DNA of 64,000 bases from positions 2,634,501 through 2,698,500 of the forward strand of contig NZ_CP045875.1 in NCBI RefSeq assembly GCF_009649955.1. The letters are read 5' to 3'. Under the pieces are notes generated by a model. The model had not been told where the DNA came from. It ran no database searches and worked only from the letters and a program-made list of their open reading frames with translations. A program made the translations under genes and the position numbers. The stretch comes from Heliorestis convoluta (lineage in GTDB: Bacteria; Bacillota; Desulfitobacteriia; Heliobacteriales; Heliobacteriaceae). Shown here in pieces: positions 25,825 to 35,074 of the stretch. Each line of letters begins with the position of its first letter. The first letter of the stretch is position 1.

Positions 25825-27048
25825 TTAAGCACTATTCTGTTCATCTTGGCACCGTGTTGGCTGTTCATAAGGTCGCTTGTGCTTCATTACGCTGTAGACG
25901 ATATTGACCAGTCTGCGCATGACACATACCATGGCTTGTTTCTTCTTTCGGCCTTCGGCGATTTTCTTTTGGTAGTATTCGTACATAATAGGGTTGGCTT
26001 CTTTGCGAATATGGGTCAAGGTCATGGCATAGAAAGCTTTGTGTAGTTCTCGATTGCCTAGTTTGTTCGAGTATTTCTTCACGCTTTGGCCTGATGAGTG
26101 CTCATAAGGAGCGATGCCAGCGAGCTTGGCCAGTTTACCGCTGTTGGAGAAGCGGTTGATATCGCCGATGGAAGCGATCAAGGTGGCCGCCAAGACGGTA
26201 TCAATGCCTGGAATGCTCTTTAATGGGTAATCGCTCTGTCCTACCAGCACTTCTAGCTTGCTTTCTAAGTCTTTTACTGTTCCAATCAAGTTCTCCATGT
26301 TCTCTAGATGCGTTTTAATCAGCATGTTTCTTTCTTCTTGGTAGCCCGTGTCCATCCAACCGTTTTTCTCGACTGCTTTAAGAATTTTTGCGGACAAGTC
26401 TTTGGGAGCGGAGCGGTTAAACTCTTTAAGATACTTTTGTAGCGACTCTTGGCTTACGCCTTGGAGCAGATCCGGTGAAGGGTATTTTATAAAAAAGCCT
26501 CTTGCCGTTCTGCTCTCAAAGTCTTTGAAGAAGTCTGTGTAGTTGGCATAATGATGAATCAGCATGTTATGTATGCTATTTTTCAGTGATGTGATCATCT
26601 GAATATAGTGGTTGCGACTCGTTAGAGTTTGTCGAACAGCCATGTAGAAGTCCACTGGGTTGGCGGTAGGCATGGAATCAAGTTCGTTGATTAAGTTTTT
26701 GCAGATCAGATGGGCATCGTTTTTGTCTGTTTTGCTCTTGTTGATACCAGCGTTTCTTCTCTTTTTCGTCCAGGCGGAGTTTACTTCTTTCACCTGTTGA
26801 TTCTGATCAATCAGGAACTTCGCTAGGGAACGACCGTAAAAATTTACATCTTCCAGACCAAAGATGACGGCTTTGTCTTTGCTGGCTTTTAGCACGTTCT
26901 CTAGAAACTTTGGAAAGTAATTGGGTGAATTTTTGATAGTGAAGGTTTTGATGGGTTCTCCAAAACAATTGCAAAGTATGGCTACATGATTCATTTTGTG
27001 TAGGTCTATGCCCACAAAGTTGTATTGAGTGCGATCCATGCTGGTCAT
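25825..27048 (-). CDS. IS110-family transposase
   Basis: 407 aa from ATG 27048, chosen because GGAGG lies 7 bases upstream (an upstream extension to 27123 is open but has no ribosome site). The N-terminal RuvC-like DEDD domain shows FVGIDLHKMNH, FGLEDVNFYGR and KSKTDKNDAHLI. The C-terminal Transposase_20 part has KSIPGIDTVLAATLIASIGD and APYEHSSGQSVKKYSNKLGN with the catalytic serine region. IS110 enzymes work with a bridge RNA from the element's non-coding end. The element has inserted into codon 10-11 of a flagellin gene. Confidence 0.92.
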   Translation of the reverse strand: MTSMDRTQYNFVGIDLHKMNHVAILCNCFGEPIKTFTIKNSPNYFPKFLENVLKASKDKAVIFGLEDVNFYGRSLAKFLIDQNQQVKEVNSAWTKKRRNAGINKSKTDKNDAHLICKNLINELDSMPTANPVDFYMAVRQTLTSRNHYIQMITSLKNSIHNMLIHHYANYTDFFKDFESRTARGFFIKYPSPDLLQGVSQESLQKYLKEFNRSAPKDLSAKILKAVEKNGWMDTGYQEERNMLIKTHLENMENLIGTVKDLESKLEVLVGQSDYPLKSIPGIDTVLAATLIASIGDINRFSNSGKLAKLAGIAPYEHSSGQSVKKYSNKLGNRELHKAFYAMTLTHIRKEANPIMYEYYQKKIAEGRKKKQAMVCVMRRLVNIVYSVMKHKRPYEQPTRCQDEQNSA

Positions 27049-27560
27049 GTAATTACCTCCATCATTTCTATAGTTAGGGTGAAAGACAGGAAAAGCGACA
27101 ACGTCAGTTTTAGCCTTGACCATCTACTTGACAGTTGGCATTGATAGGTAAAGTCTTTTTTCTCCTGCTTTCCAAAAATGCGGCGAATAGAAATCACCTT
27201 TTCATTAAAAGAAAACATGATTCCTCTGGCAAACTCCTTTTTGTGGTTCCTGTAACCATTGGATTCCTGTTCACTGAAGGCACGTAACCTTATGAATCTC
27301 AAAAAGACTCTTGGCAGAAGAATCATATATAGATAGCTCTGCTATAAAGAAGGTAATAATGATACAACGTCAGTTAAGCGTAAATCTTCACTCTGTCAAA
27401 GAGCGGTTGTAAGATTCGCAATGATGCGTAAGTATTTCACTATTACCGGTGAAAAGAAGCTATCTCTTAGACCTTGGGAATAGACAAAACAAAAACGACT
27501 GCCGCGCTGGCACTTTATTTCTCTTTCATGTCTTTGTAGGAGATGTTAAAATAAGGATAG
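27049..27560. mobile_element. IS110 left-end non-coding region
   Basis: About 510 bp between transposase start and the next gene, duplicated at 2521-3039. CGTCAGTT occurs in it twice, and the flagellin target also has CGTCAGTT next to the insertion point. This end should encode the bridge RNA in IS110-group elements. I cannot define the outer boundary; it may be anywhere from 27340 to 27560. Confidence 0.55.
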
Positions 27561-27586
27561 ATACTACTTTAGAGGTGGTGGTCTTC

Positions 27587-28522
27587 ATTTCAAAATCAAA
27601 AAAATCATCAAAAGGTAAAGGCAAAGCGACGAATCAGTACGACACAACGGTAAAAGAAATCTTTGAAGATAGCTCTGAAGCGTTTATTCAGTTTTTCGCA
27701 GGTGAAAACTACGAGTTAGACAGTACGATGACCATAGAATTTCCGAAAACGGAAAGTCGTCGGGCTGATGAAGTTTTCATTGTGAATGGGCCTGAGGGAA
27801 AAGCGGTATGTCATATTGAGTTTCAAAGCTACAATGATACGAACATGCCGTACCGCATGTTAGAGTATGTTTTGAAGGTTCATCAACGAAAGAAACTACC
27901 TATAAACCAATTGGTTATCTACTTTGGCGGAGATAAACTGAATATGGAAGAGCGAATCAAATACTACATTGGACCTGGAAGATATCTTGACTTTTCCTAT
28001 CAGATCATTGATCTTGGCGGTATGCCTTTCGAAAAGATTCTCAAGCAAGGCAACCCCAAGCTTTTTGCTCTTTTACCTGTTACAGAGCGCAATTCCTACA
28101 GAAAAAACTCCGAGGAGCACTTAACCAAAAGCACTGATGCTATCATGAACAGTTCCTTGCCACTTAAGGAGAAACGGCAGGTTCTCTTTCAAGCTAGTCT
28201 CTTAGCGGGTCTTGTCTATCAAGAAGAGTTGATCGAAAAAGTCTTTGCGGAGGTGGAGAACATGATTAACATTGAAGAGTCTTCTACGTATCGACGTATT
28301 ATCAGAAAAGGAGAAGAACGCGGTCAAAAAATTGGGCTGGAACAAGGCCAAAAGAAAGCATTAACAGAAATGCTAATTCAGCAACTAACAGCTAAGTTTG
28401 GAAAGCTCTCACCTGACTATTCAGAGCGTATTAAAGAGCAGGAGCTTGAGACATTGCAGGTTCTGGTTGTTAAGATCTTTGAGTTAAACAAACCAGAGGA
28501 TCTTGAGGAATACCTTCATTAA
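27587..28522 (+). CDS. Rpn-family PD-(D/E)XK nuclease, complete copy
   Basis: About 311 aa. ATNQYDTTVKEIFEDSSEAF, TIEFPKTESRRADEVF and HIEFQSYND give the PD-(D/E)XK core (D, then E-x-Q), followed by the helical C-terminal domain. The upstream in-frame extension to 27449 covers module non-coding sequence and is unlikely to be translated. ATT at 27587 stands 8-9 bases after GAGGTGG; GTG codons at 27575 and 27578 lack a spaced ribosome site. It is the parental form of the fragments at 567, 3043, 3570, 7069 and 15087. Confidence 0.8.
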   Translation: MSKSKKSSKGKGKATNQYDTTVKEIFEDSSEAFIQFFAGENYELDSTMTIEFPKTESRRADEVFIVNGPEGKAVCHIEFQSYNDTNMPYRMLEYVLKVHQRKKLPINQLVIYFGGDKLNMEERIKYYIGPGRYLDFSYQIIDLGGMPFEKILKQGNPKLFALLPVTERNSYRKNSEEHLTKSTDAIMNSSLPLKEKRQVLFQASLLAGLVYQEELIEKVFAEVENMINIEESSTYRRIIRKGEERGQKIGLEQGQKKALTEMLIQQLTAKFGKLSPDYSERIKEQELETLQVLVVKIFELNKPEDLEEYLH

Positions 28523-28603
28523 AAAATCGTTACTGATTGGACTATGCACAGGCTTATTGGAGCTTGTGCTTTTTCTTTGCCAACTTTTCTTTTCGGCGTA
28601 CTC

Positions 28604-29497
28604 CTACATCTCGCTCTTTTCTAACGCTTCTGTCATAACTCGCTTGCCTGGTCTTGTATAAACCATGGTGGTGTCTAAGCTTTCATGGCCCAGCACCGTT
28701 GCCACAGTAACGATATCGGCACCTGATTGGAGCATGTTGGTGGCTGCTGTGTGACGGAGGGTGTGGGGTGTTAGGTTCTCGATTCCTGATCTTTGGGCGT
28801 AGTCCGTTAAGATCTGCTCTACTCGTCGGATTGATAGAGGATCTTGAAGGCAATCTCTTGATGGAAAAAGCCATTCTGTCTCTACTTTCTTTTGCTCTCT
28901 TTCTTCTAGCCACTCTTGGATTACTTTTCTTGCTTCATTGGGAACAGGCACTTCTCGCCACTTGAATCCTTTGCCTGAGCGGACGGTTACAAAACCTTGT
29001 CGTTCGCCTATGTTTATGTCTGTGGTTTTTAAGCTAACGACTTCTCCAACTCTTAGTCCACAAGAAAGCATCAATCGGATTAGAGCTGTATCACGTGCTT
29101 TTGCTTTTCTTTCAACCTGGCGAAGCAAGCGGTTCTGCTCTTTGCGTTCTAATGCTTTTGGTGGGCTTTTCTGTTGCCTTGCTAGCTTGGGGAATGTGGG
29201 CAGACGGTCTATGTAGCCTACTTCTTCTGCCCACTTTAGGTAGCTCTTCATTCCGATGAGACGGCGGTTCAAGCTGGCTGGCTTCATGGAGCGATTGTTG
29301 CGAAGATAGGACTGGTATTCACGCAGATCTATCGATGTGATCTCTTCTGGCTTTGGAATGCTTCCTTGCGACTGTTGGTGCCACGTGCAGTACGACATGA
29401 CGTCTTCTGTGTAAGCTTCTATTGTTCTTAGCGAAGCTCCACGCTCTAGGAGGAAGCTTTGAAATGACTCTAAAAAATTAGACGAAGCTTTTTTCAT
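28604..29497 (-). CDS. Tyrosine recombinase 1 (XerC/XerD-like), copy 2
   Basis: 297 aa, differing from 7297-8190 by scattered substitutions only (for example DFLLERGASQR versus SFLLERGASLR). All catalytic residues (R149, K176, H245, R248, H271, Y280) are retained, so both copies look under selection. It follows the Rpn gene tail to tail and flanks the second putative origin. Confidence 0.88.
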   Translation of the reverse strand: MKKASSNFLESFQSFLLERGASLRTIEAYTEDVMSYCTWHQQSQGSIPKPEEITSIDLREYQSYLRNNRSMKPASLNRRLIGMKSYLKWAEEVGYIDRLPTFPKLARQQKSPPKALERKEQNRLLRQVERKAKARDTALIRLMLSCGLRVGEVVSLKTTDINIGERQGFVTVRSGKGFKWREVPVPNEARKVIQEWLEEREQKKVETEWLFPSRDCLQDPLSIRRVEQILTDYAQRSGIENLTPHTLRHTAATNMLQSGADIVTVATVLGHESLDTTMVYTRPGKRVMTEALEKSEM

Positions 29498-30008
29498 GGC
29501 TTATTTGATTCAATCCTTTCCTATTAAATAGGGTTATGCGAAGGCTTTGTTTCGCCTAAGACCGATTAGCTGTAGCTGTTATGTGAAGTGGTGTTGATTC
29601 CGGTGAAAAAGGATTATCTCTTCTACCAGAAGTGACCTAGCAGAGCATCTTCCTTTCACTCCCTGTTTTGAAAAAGGTACACGACTTACGACCAACTACT
29701 CGGTGAAAACTTAATTGTTTTTAGTTCATGCAAAGCTGGTCTTTCCTCTTCGATGCATTGCATTGCTCTGTCTGCTTTGTCGTTGTCCTGTTACCTTACC
29801 TTAGTTACCTTGCATTGTTAGTTTTGATGGTTAGCTTCTTTGTAAGCTTTGTTAGCTTTGCTTGTTAGCTTCGTTACCAGTATGCAAATTGTTACATGTA
29901 GCTTGTTGAGCGAGCTTGATTATTACCTTCACTGGGTGTGTTTCCTTTTGTTCTTCATTTGCTCTGTCTATGATGTAACAGCATGGGATGGATTACCAAA
30001 CCTAGTCA
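29498..30008. other. Module non-coding region left of the iterons, copy 2
   Basis: Counterpart of 8191-8699, about 90 percent similar by eye. No ORF supported. Confidence 0.45.
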
Positions 30009-30690
30009 TTTGACGACTTGCGTGTCGACTTGCGAAATTCCTAAGGGTTCGCAAGTCGACAAATCGACAAGTCGACAAGACGTTAAATTTATATCTACCA
30101 ATTACATATCAGGATTTACTATTTAAGGTAATATGCAATGATTCGCTAACTCTCTATGAATTGATACTTTTTATTCCAGTGAAATAAGAAATTAGCTTCT
30201 TAGAGTTACTTTATGGAAAATGAGTTACTTACTTATTAAATGTACTTAATTGTTATTTTTTTACTTATCTATCTTTAATAGGTAAAGTAAGTTTACTTCG
30301 TTGAGTTACTACAATTTCTATTTCACTGGAAATACCCTGTCGATTTGACGACTTGTCGACTTGTCGATTTGCGAACCCTTAGAGATTTTCGCAAGTCGTC
30401 AATAAGTTCGACAAGTCGTCCACTTTCGAGGCTGTAATGGATATCCACAAGCTCACAATCTTCAAGTTAGCAGTAGGTCATCCAGAAGTCGTCTACCTTA
30501 CAGATACCCACAAGATATCCAGATACCCTCAACCTTCAGTGCATCACCAAGATGTTCATAAGCCATTAAGTATCAATCTTCAAAGAGAAACGACATAACC
30601 ATCCACAACTTATCAACCTTCAAGGTAGTGATAAGATATTCACAAGCCGTCTATCGCCAAGCATCACTAAGCATCAACAGGGTATCCACA
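30009..30690. other. Putative replication origin with inverted iterons, copy 2
   Basis: Iteron arms at 30009-30082 and 30337-30420 around an AT-rich core, with TATCCACA at 30442-30449 and 30683-30690. The arrangement is that of 8700-9400. Here the adjacent repA has lost its N-terminal half, so this origin may be inactive or may rely on RepA from the other copy. Confidence 0.65.
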
Positions 30691-30740
30691 GGTATCCACG
30701 AATCAATAATCCACCTACAAGTAAAGTCGACGTTCAAACC

Positions 30741-31385
30741 TCAAGGCAACGCCCAGTACCAGCATGCGTTTTTCTCTTCACCGGATGGTTTATAAGATCT
30801 CACTTTCAGCTTCTCACGAACTTTTCTGAGTTGATAAGTCGTAAAACCATGAGCTTGGGCTTTCTCTTGTACTTCCTTCGCTTCTTTTGGTCCTTCTGAT
30901 AGTTCAGCTCTTAGGAATACTTCTACTTCTTTCAGTGCTCCATCTTTCTGAGGAATTTGGTTCATGATCTCATCAGCATCTACATCTCGCTCACCAGTCC
31001 AGACGAGTCCTTCTTCTGCGATCATAAAAGCTTGGCCTTTCCCTTTCTCTGCTAGGTTGCTTTTGAGATGGAGCATAACTCGCTCTTCAGATGGTTCTGG
31101 GAGTTTGCCGACAGCTAAGACTGAGCGTGCTGCGCCTGTAAAGTCAATGGAGCCCATGCCACGGTAGATCGCTTTGTTGCCTGTTGCTTTGGCTAGATGC
31201 CGAATGACAAGTACAGCCGTTTGATATGTTTCTGCCATGGTCGATAGGTTAGAGAGTATTGGGCGTGTCTCATTGGCTCGGTGCATGTCTATACCGGGAC
31301 CTAAGAAGGCTTGTAAGGGGTCGATAATGACGAGCTCTTTTTCGGCAACAAACGAAAAAGAACTTTGACAAAGCGTACTTGTCAA
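30741..31385 (-). pseudogene. RepA-like ATPase, N-terminally deleted
   Basis: From LVIIDPLQAFLG (Walker B) to the C-terminal end it matches the intact RepA at 9433-10512 almost exactly. At about 31336 the homology stops and the frame runs into the hairpin pair that follows the 84-aa gene, giving 16 unrelated codons. Walker A is gone, so ATP hydrolysis is impossible. The C-terminal origin-binding part remains and could act as a repressor if expressed. Confidence 0.75.
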
Positions 31386-31391
31386 AGTTCT

Positions 31392-31646
31392 TTATGTTAT
31401 GGGGTTGATATACCAGTTTGGTAATTTTAAGCCTACACTGGTCTTTGCGACTTGTCTGGCTTCTTTTGCAGGGAGTAACGGGTTTTCATCGAGGCCTAGA
31501 AGGATGCGAATCTCTCTAGGGTTTAGGTAAACGCCTAAGTGCTTGTAGAGCTTTTGCCGAACTGGTTTGGGACCTTTCTTTTTGTATAGGTCTCTATAAA
31601 ATTCAGCACTTTGAGTGTCTAAAGCGATCTGGAGCGGCTGGCTCAT
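31392..31646 (-). CDS. Unknown 84-aa module protein, copy 2
   Basis: Twin of 15260-15514, with only a few substitutions (LFKHLGVYLNPKEI versus LYKHLGVYLNPREI), mostly conservative. That favours a translated gene. Function not recognised. Divergent from the HTH gene, with the operator palindrome between them. Confidence 0.6.
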   Translation of the reverse strand: MSQPLQIALDTQSAEFYRDLYKKKGPKPVRQKLYKHLGVYLNPREIRILLGLDENPLLPAKEARQVAKTSVGLKLPNWYINPIT

Positions 31647-31793
31647 GGTTAATCACCTTCTCTGAATAATAGGTTTTGTGTAGCAACTTTACAGGGCTTC
31701 ATTATTCAAAGTTTTTTCTTTTTGAATATCCCTCCGTTGCTATAATTTAATTGAGAAAGAGCGAGATAGTATAATAATAAATTGTGGTATTCT

Positions 31794-31807
31794 ACGTGTC
31801 AACACGT
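31794..31807. promoter_or_regulatory. Palindromic operator, copy 3
   Basis: ACGTGTCAACACGT, identical to the copies at 11272 and 15661 and in the same position ahead of the HTH gene. Confidence 0.6.
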
Positions 31808-31880
31808 GATTATTGCTTTTCTCTTTTTTATTTTTTCTACATAGCGTTGATGAATTGTAAAAAAACGAGGATGTTGAATA

Positions 31881-32813
31881 ATGAATTTTCATGAGTTGCT
31901 AAATAGTTTGGTCAAGAGAAAAAACAAGTCCATTCGATCGCTTGCTGCAGAAGCGAATGTTTCCTTTGGCCACTTAGCTCGTTTGTTGCGGGATCCTAAT
32001 ACGGGTGTGCCGACCATAACCGTTTTAGATGGTCTAGCTCCAGTACTTGATATTTCCTTCACTGAGCTTTTCCATGTTGCCAAGCGACTTGTACCTATCT
32101 GTGAAGTTCCTCAAGGACCGACTTTGTTTGGTCATAAGTGGCTGAGTGGTGAAGAGATTAATACTTTGTACCGTTCTTTGTTCCATGCTGTAGCTTTCCA
32201 GCATGATGCACTGAAGAGTGAAGAATTGCGCCGTCATTGTATTGCAGTTGCTTTTCAAGATGAAATCTTTGAGGCCAATGAAGAAGGACGTACTTTTGTG
32301 GCACCTGAAATATCTGATTCTGCTTTGATGGATAAGTACTATGTCAATACAGTAAGCGCGATAGAAGCTATACCTGAAGATGCGGTGGAGTGTCTATTGG
32401 TGTTTTTCAAGCTAACGAATGTTGATCCTGATGAGTTTATTTATCTGATCAATGGTTTTCATCCTGATGATTTCACCCATAATTGGGATGCGCCCAACTT
32501 ACGACATAAGCTATTAAAGCTATCAGCCTGGCAAAAAGAAGTTTCTGCTTATCTTCCAGAAGGTTCAGATGCTACTTTCGATAAGTACCTATCTTTTTGG
32601 ACAAACCACTACTTTGCTGAAAAAAAGCGGTCTGCCTTTTTGTCGAAAGTCAAAGTTCAGAGCTTTCCTGATGAGAGTGAAGTTGAGCCTAAGTATGAAG
32701 TCAATATCCACAGCACTGGCAAGATTACGGAAATCGTGATTCGACTGCCTAATGATTATGCTGGGCAAACGACGAAAGAGATCTTGGCTTTGCTTAATAA
32801 GCGGTTAAAGTAA
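31881..32813 (+). CDS. XRE-type HTH regulator, copy 3 (intact)
   Basis: 310 aa, full length like 11360-12292. Substitutions cluster outside the HTH, whose first 45 residues are the same in the three copies. Same GAGGATG ribosome site and operator. An identical DNA-binding domain means the copies should cross-regulate each other's operators. Confidence 0.75.
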   Translation: MNFHELLNSLVKRKNKSIRSLAAEANVSFGHLARLLRDPNTGVPTITVLDGLAPVLDISFTELFHVAKRLVPICEVPQGPTLFGHKWLSGEEINTLYRSLFHAVAFQHDALKSEELRRHCIAVAFQDEIFEANEEGRTFVAPEISDSALMDKYYVNTVSAIEAIPEDAVECLLVFFKLTNVDPDEFIYLINGFHPDDFTHNWDAPNLRHKLLKLSAWQKEVSAYLPEGSDATFDKYLSFWTNHYFAEKKRSAFLSKVKVQSFPDESEVEPKYEVNIHSTGKITEIVIRLPNDYAGQTTKEILALLNKRLK

Positions 32814-32960
32814 GGGGCCATAGTCCATGTGACAGATTTCATGCGACAGATGTGTATTGTATAGCCATAGAAATGGGCTGTAAGCGATTGTATAGGCTTA
32901 GAACTTGTACTTGGACTCAGGCTTAGGCTCAAGGCTTAAGCCTTAAGCCAAAGCAAAGTG

Positions 32961-33962
32961 CTATTCCCCCGCTGTATAGATACTGGTGACTGCAATGCGA
33001 CCGTGGCCTAAGTCTCTGCTTGTTTTACCACGAGCGTCTTTCTGGTGAAGCCCTTGGCTTTCTTGATGGTGAATCTGCATACGAGCGAAGGTATGGCGCA
33101 GTCCATGATAGGTAAGGGCTCCTTTTTCGCCTTCTGAAAGGTTGTGGCCGCTTTTGGCTCGGTCAGCTAACTGGATGGAACTTCGGTGATTGGCGATAAA
33201 GTTTTTGATCTTCTTTTTGAACTTTTCTACATGGCTTTTTCCGTCCGGTGAAAAAAGATATTTCTTGCCAGGCTTCGTTCTTTCTAAGGCTTCTTGTAAG
33301 CATTGCCTGGCGTTGGTGCTAAGGGGAACATCGCGCAGTTCGAGAGCTCGGTGTTTACCGCCTTTGCCACGAATCATTAAGTTACCACTGGTGAGGGCTT
33401 CTTGGGCTTGGTAGCACGTTAGAGATGCCATTTCGTTGATGCGCAAGCCCATAGTCCAACCAGCTTCAATGGCCATGGCTATTTCTTTTTGACCTAATTG
33501 GATAGCCTTATCTTGCATGGATTGAATTTCGTCTATCTCCCAGGCTCGATCGGAGCGGCCATCTTTGCGAGCCAGTAAGCCGAATTCGCGGTTTAAGCGT
33601 GCGCTGTCTAAGGGGTTGCGTACCAATTCGTAGCGCCGTTCCTTGGCAGGAATAAAGCCGTGGTAAAAGCGAATGGCTGATAGATCGTTGATAATGGTGC
33701 CGTCGGAGATGCCTTCTGCTTTTCGGTGTTCTACGAAAGAGCGCAAATGTTTGTTGCTGATGTTGCCGATCTTTTGTAGACCTCGAGCGGTGGCAGCCCA
33801 GCGTAAGAAGAGTTGCATGCTTTGGATATAGCGGCGTTTGCTTTCGATGCCGTTGGCATTTACTTGCCTAACCAAGCGCTGAAACTGCCTGCCTAGGTCC
33901 GTGACAGCTTGCTTTTCTCCAAGTTGTGAGGTCCAAATGTAGTGGCGCAAAAGTAGGTTCAC
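32961..33962 (-). CDS. Tyrosine recombinase 2 (integrase), copy 2
   Basis: 333 aa, nearly identical to 16827-17828. Differences include the N-terminus (MNLLLRHYIWTSQ versus MNIPMRHYIWTPQ) and a few conservative changes. R174, K200/K203, H286, R289, H320 and Y329 are kept. The preceding spacer (32870-32955) has the same GGCTTAGGCTCAAG-type low-complexity repeats as 16760-16820. Confidence 0.85.
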   Translation of the reverse strand: MNLLLRHYIWTSQLGEKQAVTDLGRQFQRLVRQVNANGIESKRRYIQSMQLFLRWAATARGLQKIGNISNKHLRSFVEHRKAEGISDGTIINDLSAIRFYHGFIPAKERRYELVRNPLDSARLNREFGLLARKDGRSDRAWEIDEIQSMQDKAIQLGQKEIAMAIEAGWTMGLRINEMASLTCYQAQEALTSGNLMIRGKGGKHRALELRDVPLSTNARQCLQEALERTKPGKKYLFSPDGKSHVEKFKKKIKNFIANHRSSIQLADRAKSGHNLSEGEKGALTYHGLRHTFARMQIHHQESQGLHQKDARGKTSRDLGHGRIAVTSIYTAGE

Positions 33963-34006
33963 CTTCCCTTTCTGTGGGGTAGACTTTCTTCATCATCGGG
34001 TAAACA

Positions 34007-34223
34007 TTGTCGAGGTATCAAAATTACTGCATACTATGTGTGAATTTGTGGGTGTGGTGGGACAGTCTCAGGCTATCATCATCGGTTGAGCAAAGCAGGG
34101 GTGCCCTTACTTCTGTGCAGAAGCGCCATCTGGCCGGGCTTGTTGTCCATTTATCAGTGTGCACTGGAGGATAAGCCTCTGGACAACGAGGTGATTATGA
34201 ACGCTCACCTTGAAAGCGTTTTT
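34007..34223 (+). ncRNA. Structured non-coding element with promoter, copy 3
   Basis: TTGTCG-N17-CATACT precedes a 180-nt element with the same stems as copies 1 and 2 and the same AACGCT...AGCGTT-TTTTT end. The segment CCATTATAGGCC of the other copies is CCATCTGGCC here, and CTGTACAG is CTGTGCAG; changes fall mostly in loops or as wobble pairs. AACCAACCGG hairpin follows at 34283-34313. Confidence 0.6.
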
Positions 34224-34315
34224 GTAACATATATTTTTCAGGATGGTTGTCCTGGTTGAAAAGGAATTTAAGAACGCAAAAAAACCAACCGGATAAAATA
34301 CTTCCGCTTGGTTAC

Positions 34316-35060
34316 GCTTTTTGTTGATCTTAGGTAGACCAACAGAATTTATTGTTAATAATTTTTCTTAAAAAAGGTCTTCAAGACAGACCTATCTCAG
34401 GGTCTTTTTCGTTACCTGTTTTTAAGACGATATGCAATCTCAAAAGAGGCGCGAACTTTTTTCATCGACTCCCCTAGGCAACTTCGGTAAACCATTACTA
34501 TCGGAACCGAGGTTGATTTTGGGCAGACCTGCAGAATTGTTGTTACTTTTTCTTGAAGAAAGGTCTTCAAGTCATACTGCCTAACGTCCTTTTTTCTCGC
34601 CGCCTTGGTTCAAGACGATATGCAAAATCAAAAAGACGCGGACTTTTATCCACCGACTCCCCAAGATAACTTCGGTGAACGAATCAATCAGCGATTCCTC
34701 CGTCACTGTCGGAACCGGGAAAGTTCATGTATGAATTTAGAGGAGTTTTCATCACGAACCATTTCTGTTCCCAGCATCTGCATCTGGAATCACTCTTGCG
34801 AGAGTCCCTTTGCAGTTCCTCTGAGCGTAGGCTCTAGCGTTAAAATAAAAAAGATGCTATGGGAGAAGCATAGCATCTTTTAAGTGGGGTGTAAAGAGGG
34901 TATAAATTAACATTGGAACAGTGTTTGCAACCTGGGTGCCTATCTCTCTCTGAAATCAGAGTAACATCGATGGCTTTATAGGTAGCTTTGTAATTTCAAT
35001 TCTTTCATCAATGATACATATGAATTGTAAGTAAGATTTCTTATTAAGTTAAAATATTAA
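34316..35060. repeat. Module right-end repeat region, copy 2
   Basis: Counterpart of 18190-18940, including the duplicated 200-bp unit and the AAAGATGCTATG terminator at 34848-34880. Similarity continues more weakly through AAAGAGGGTATAA and CCTATCTCTCTC to about 35060 and then gives way to the boundary hairpin. Confidence 0.6.
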
Positions 35061-35074
35061 TCCGAAATTCATTT

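Noticed and set aside
27449-27586. N-terminal extension of the intact Rpn protein
   Set aside because: It reads through non-coding sequence also present at 2.9-3.0 kb, where no such protein follows, and Rpn homologues begin near the ATN-x-YD segment.
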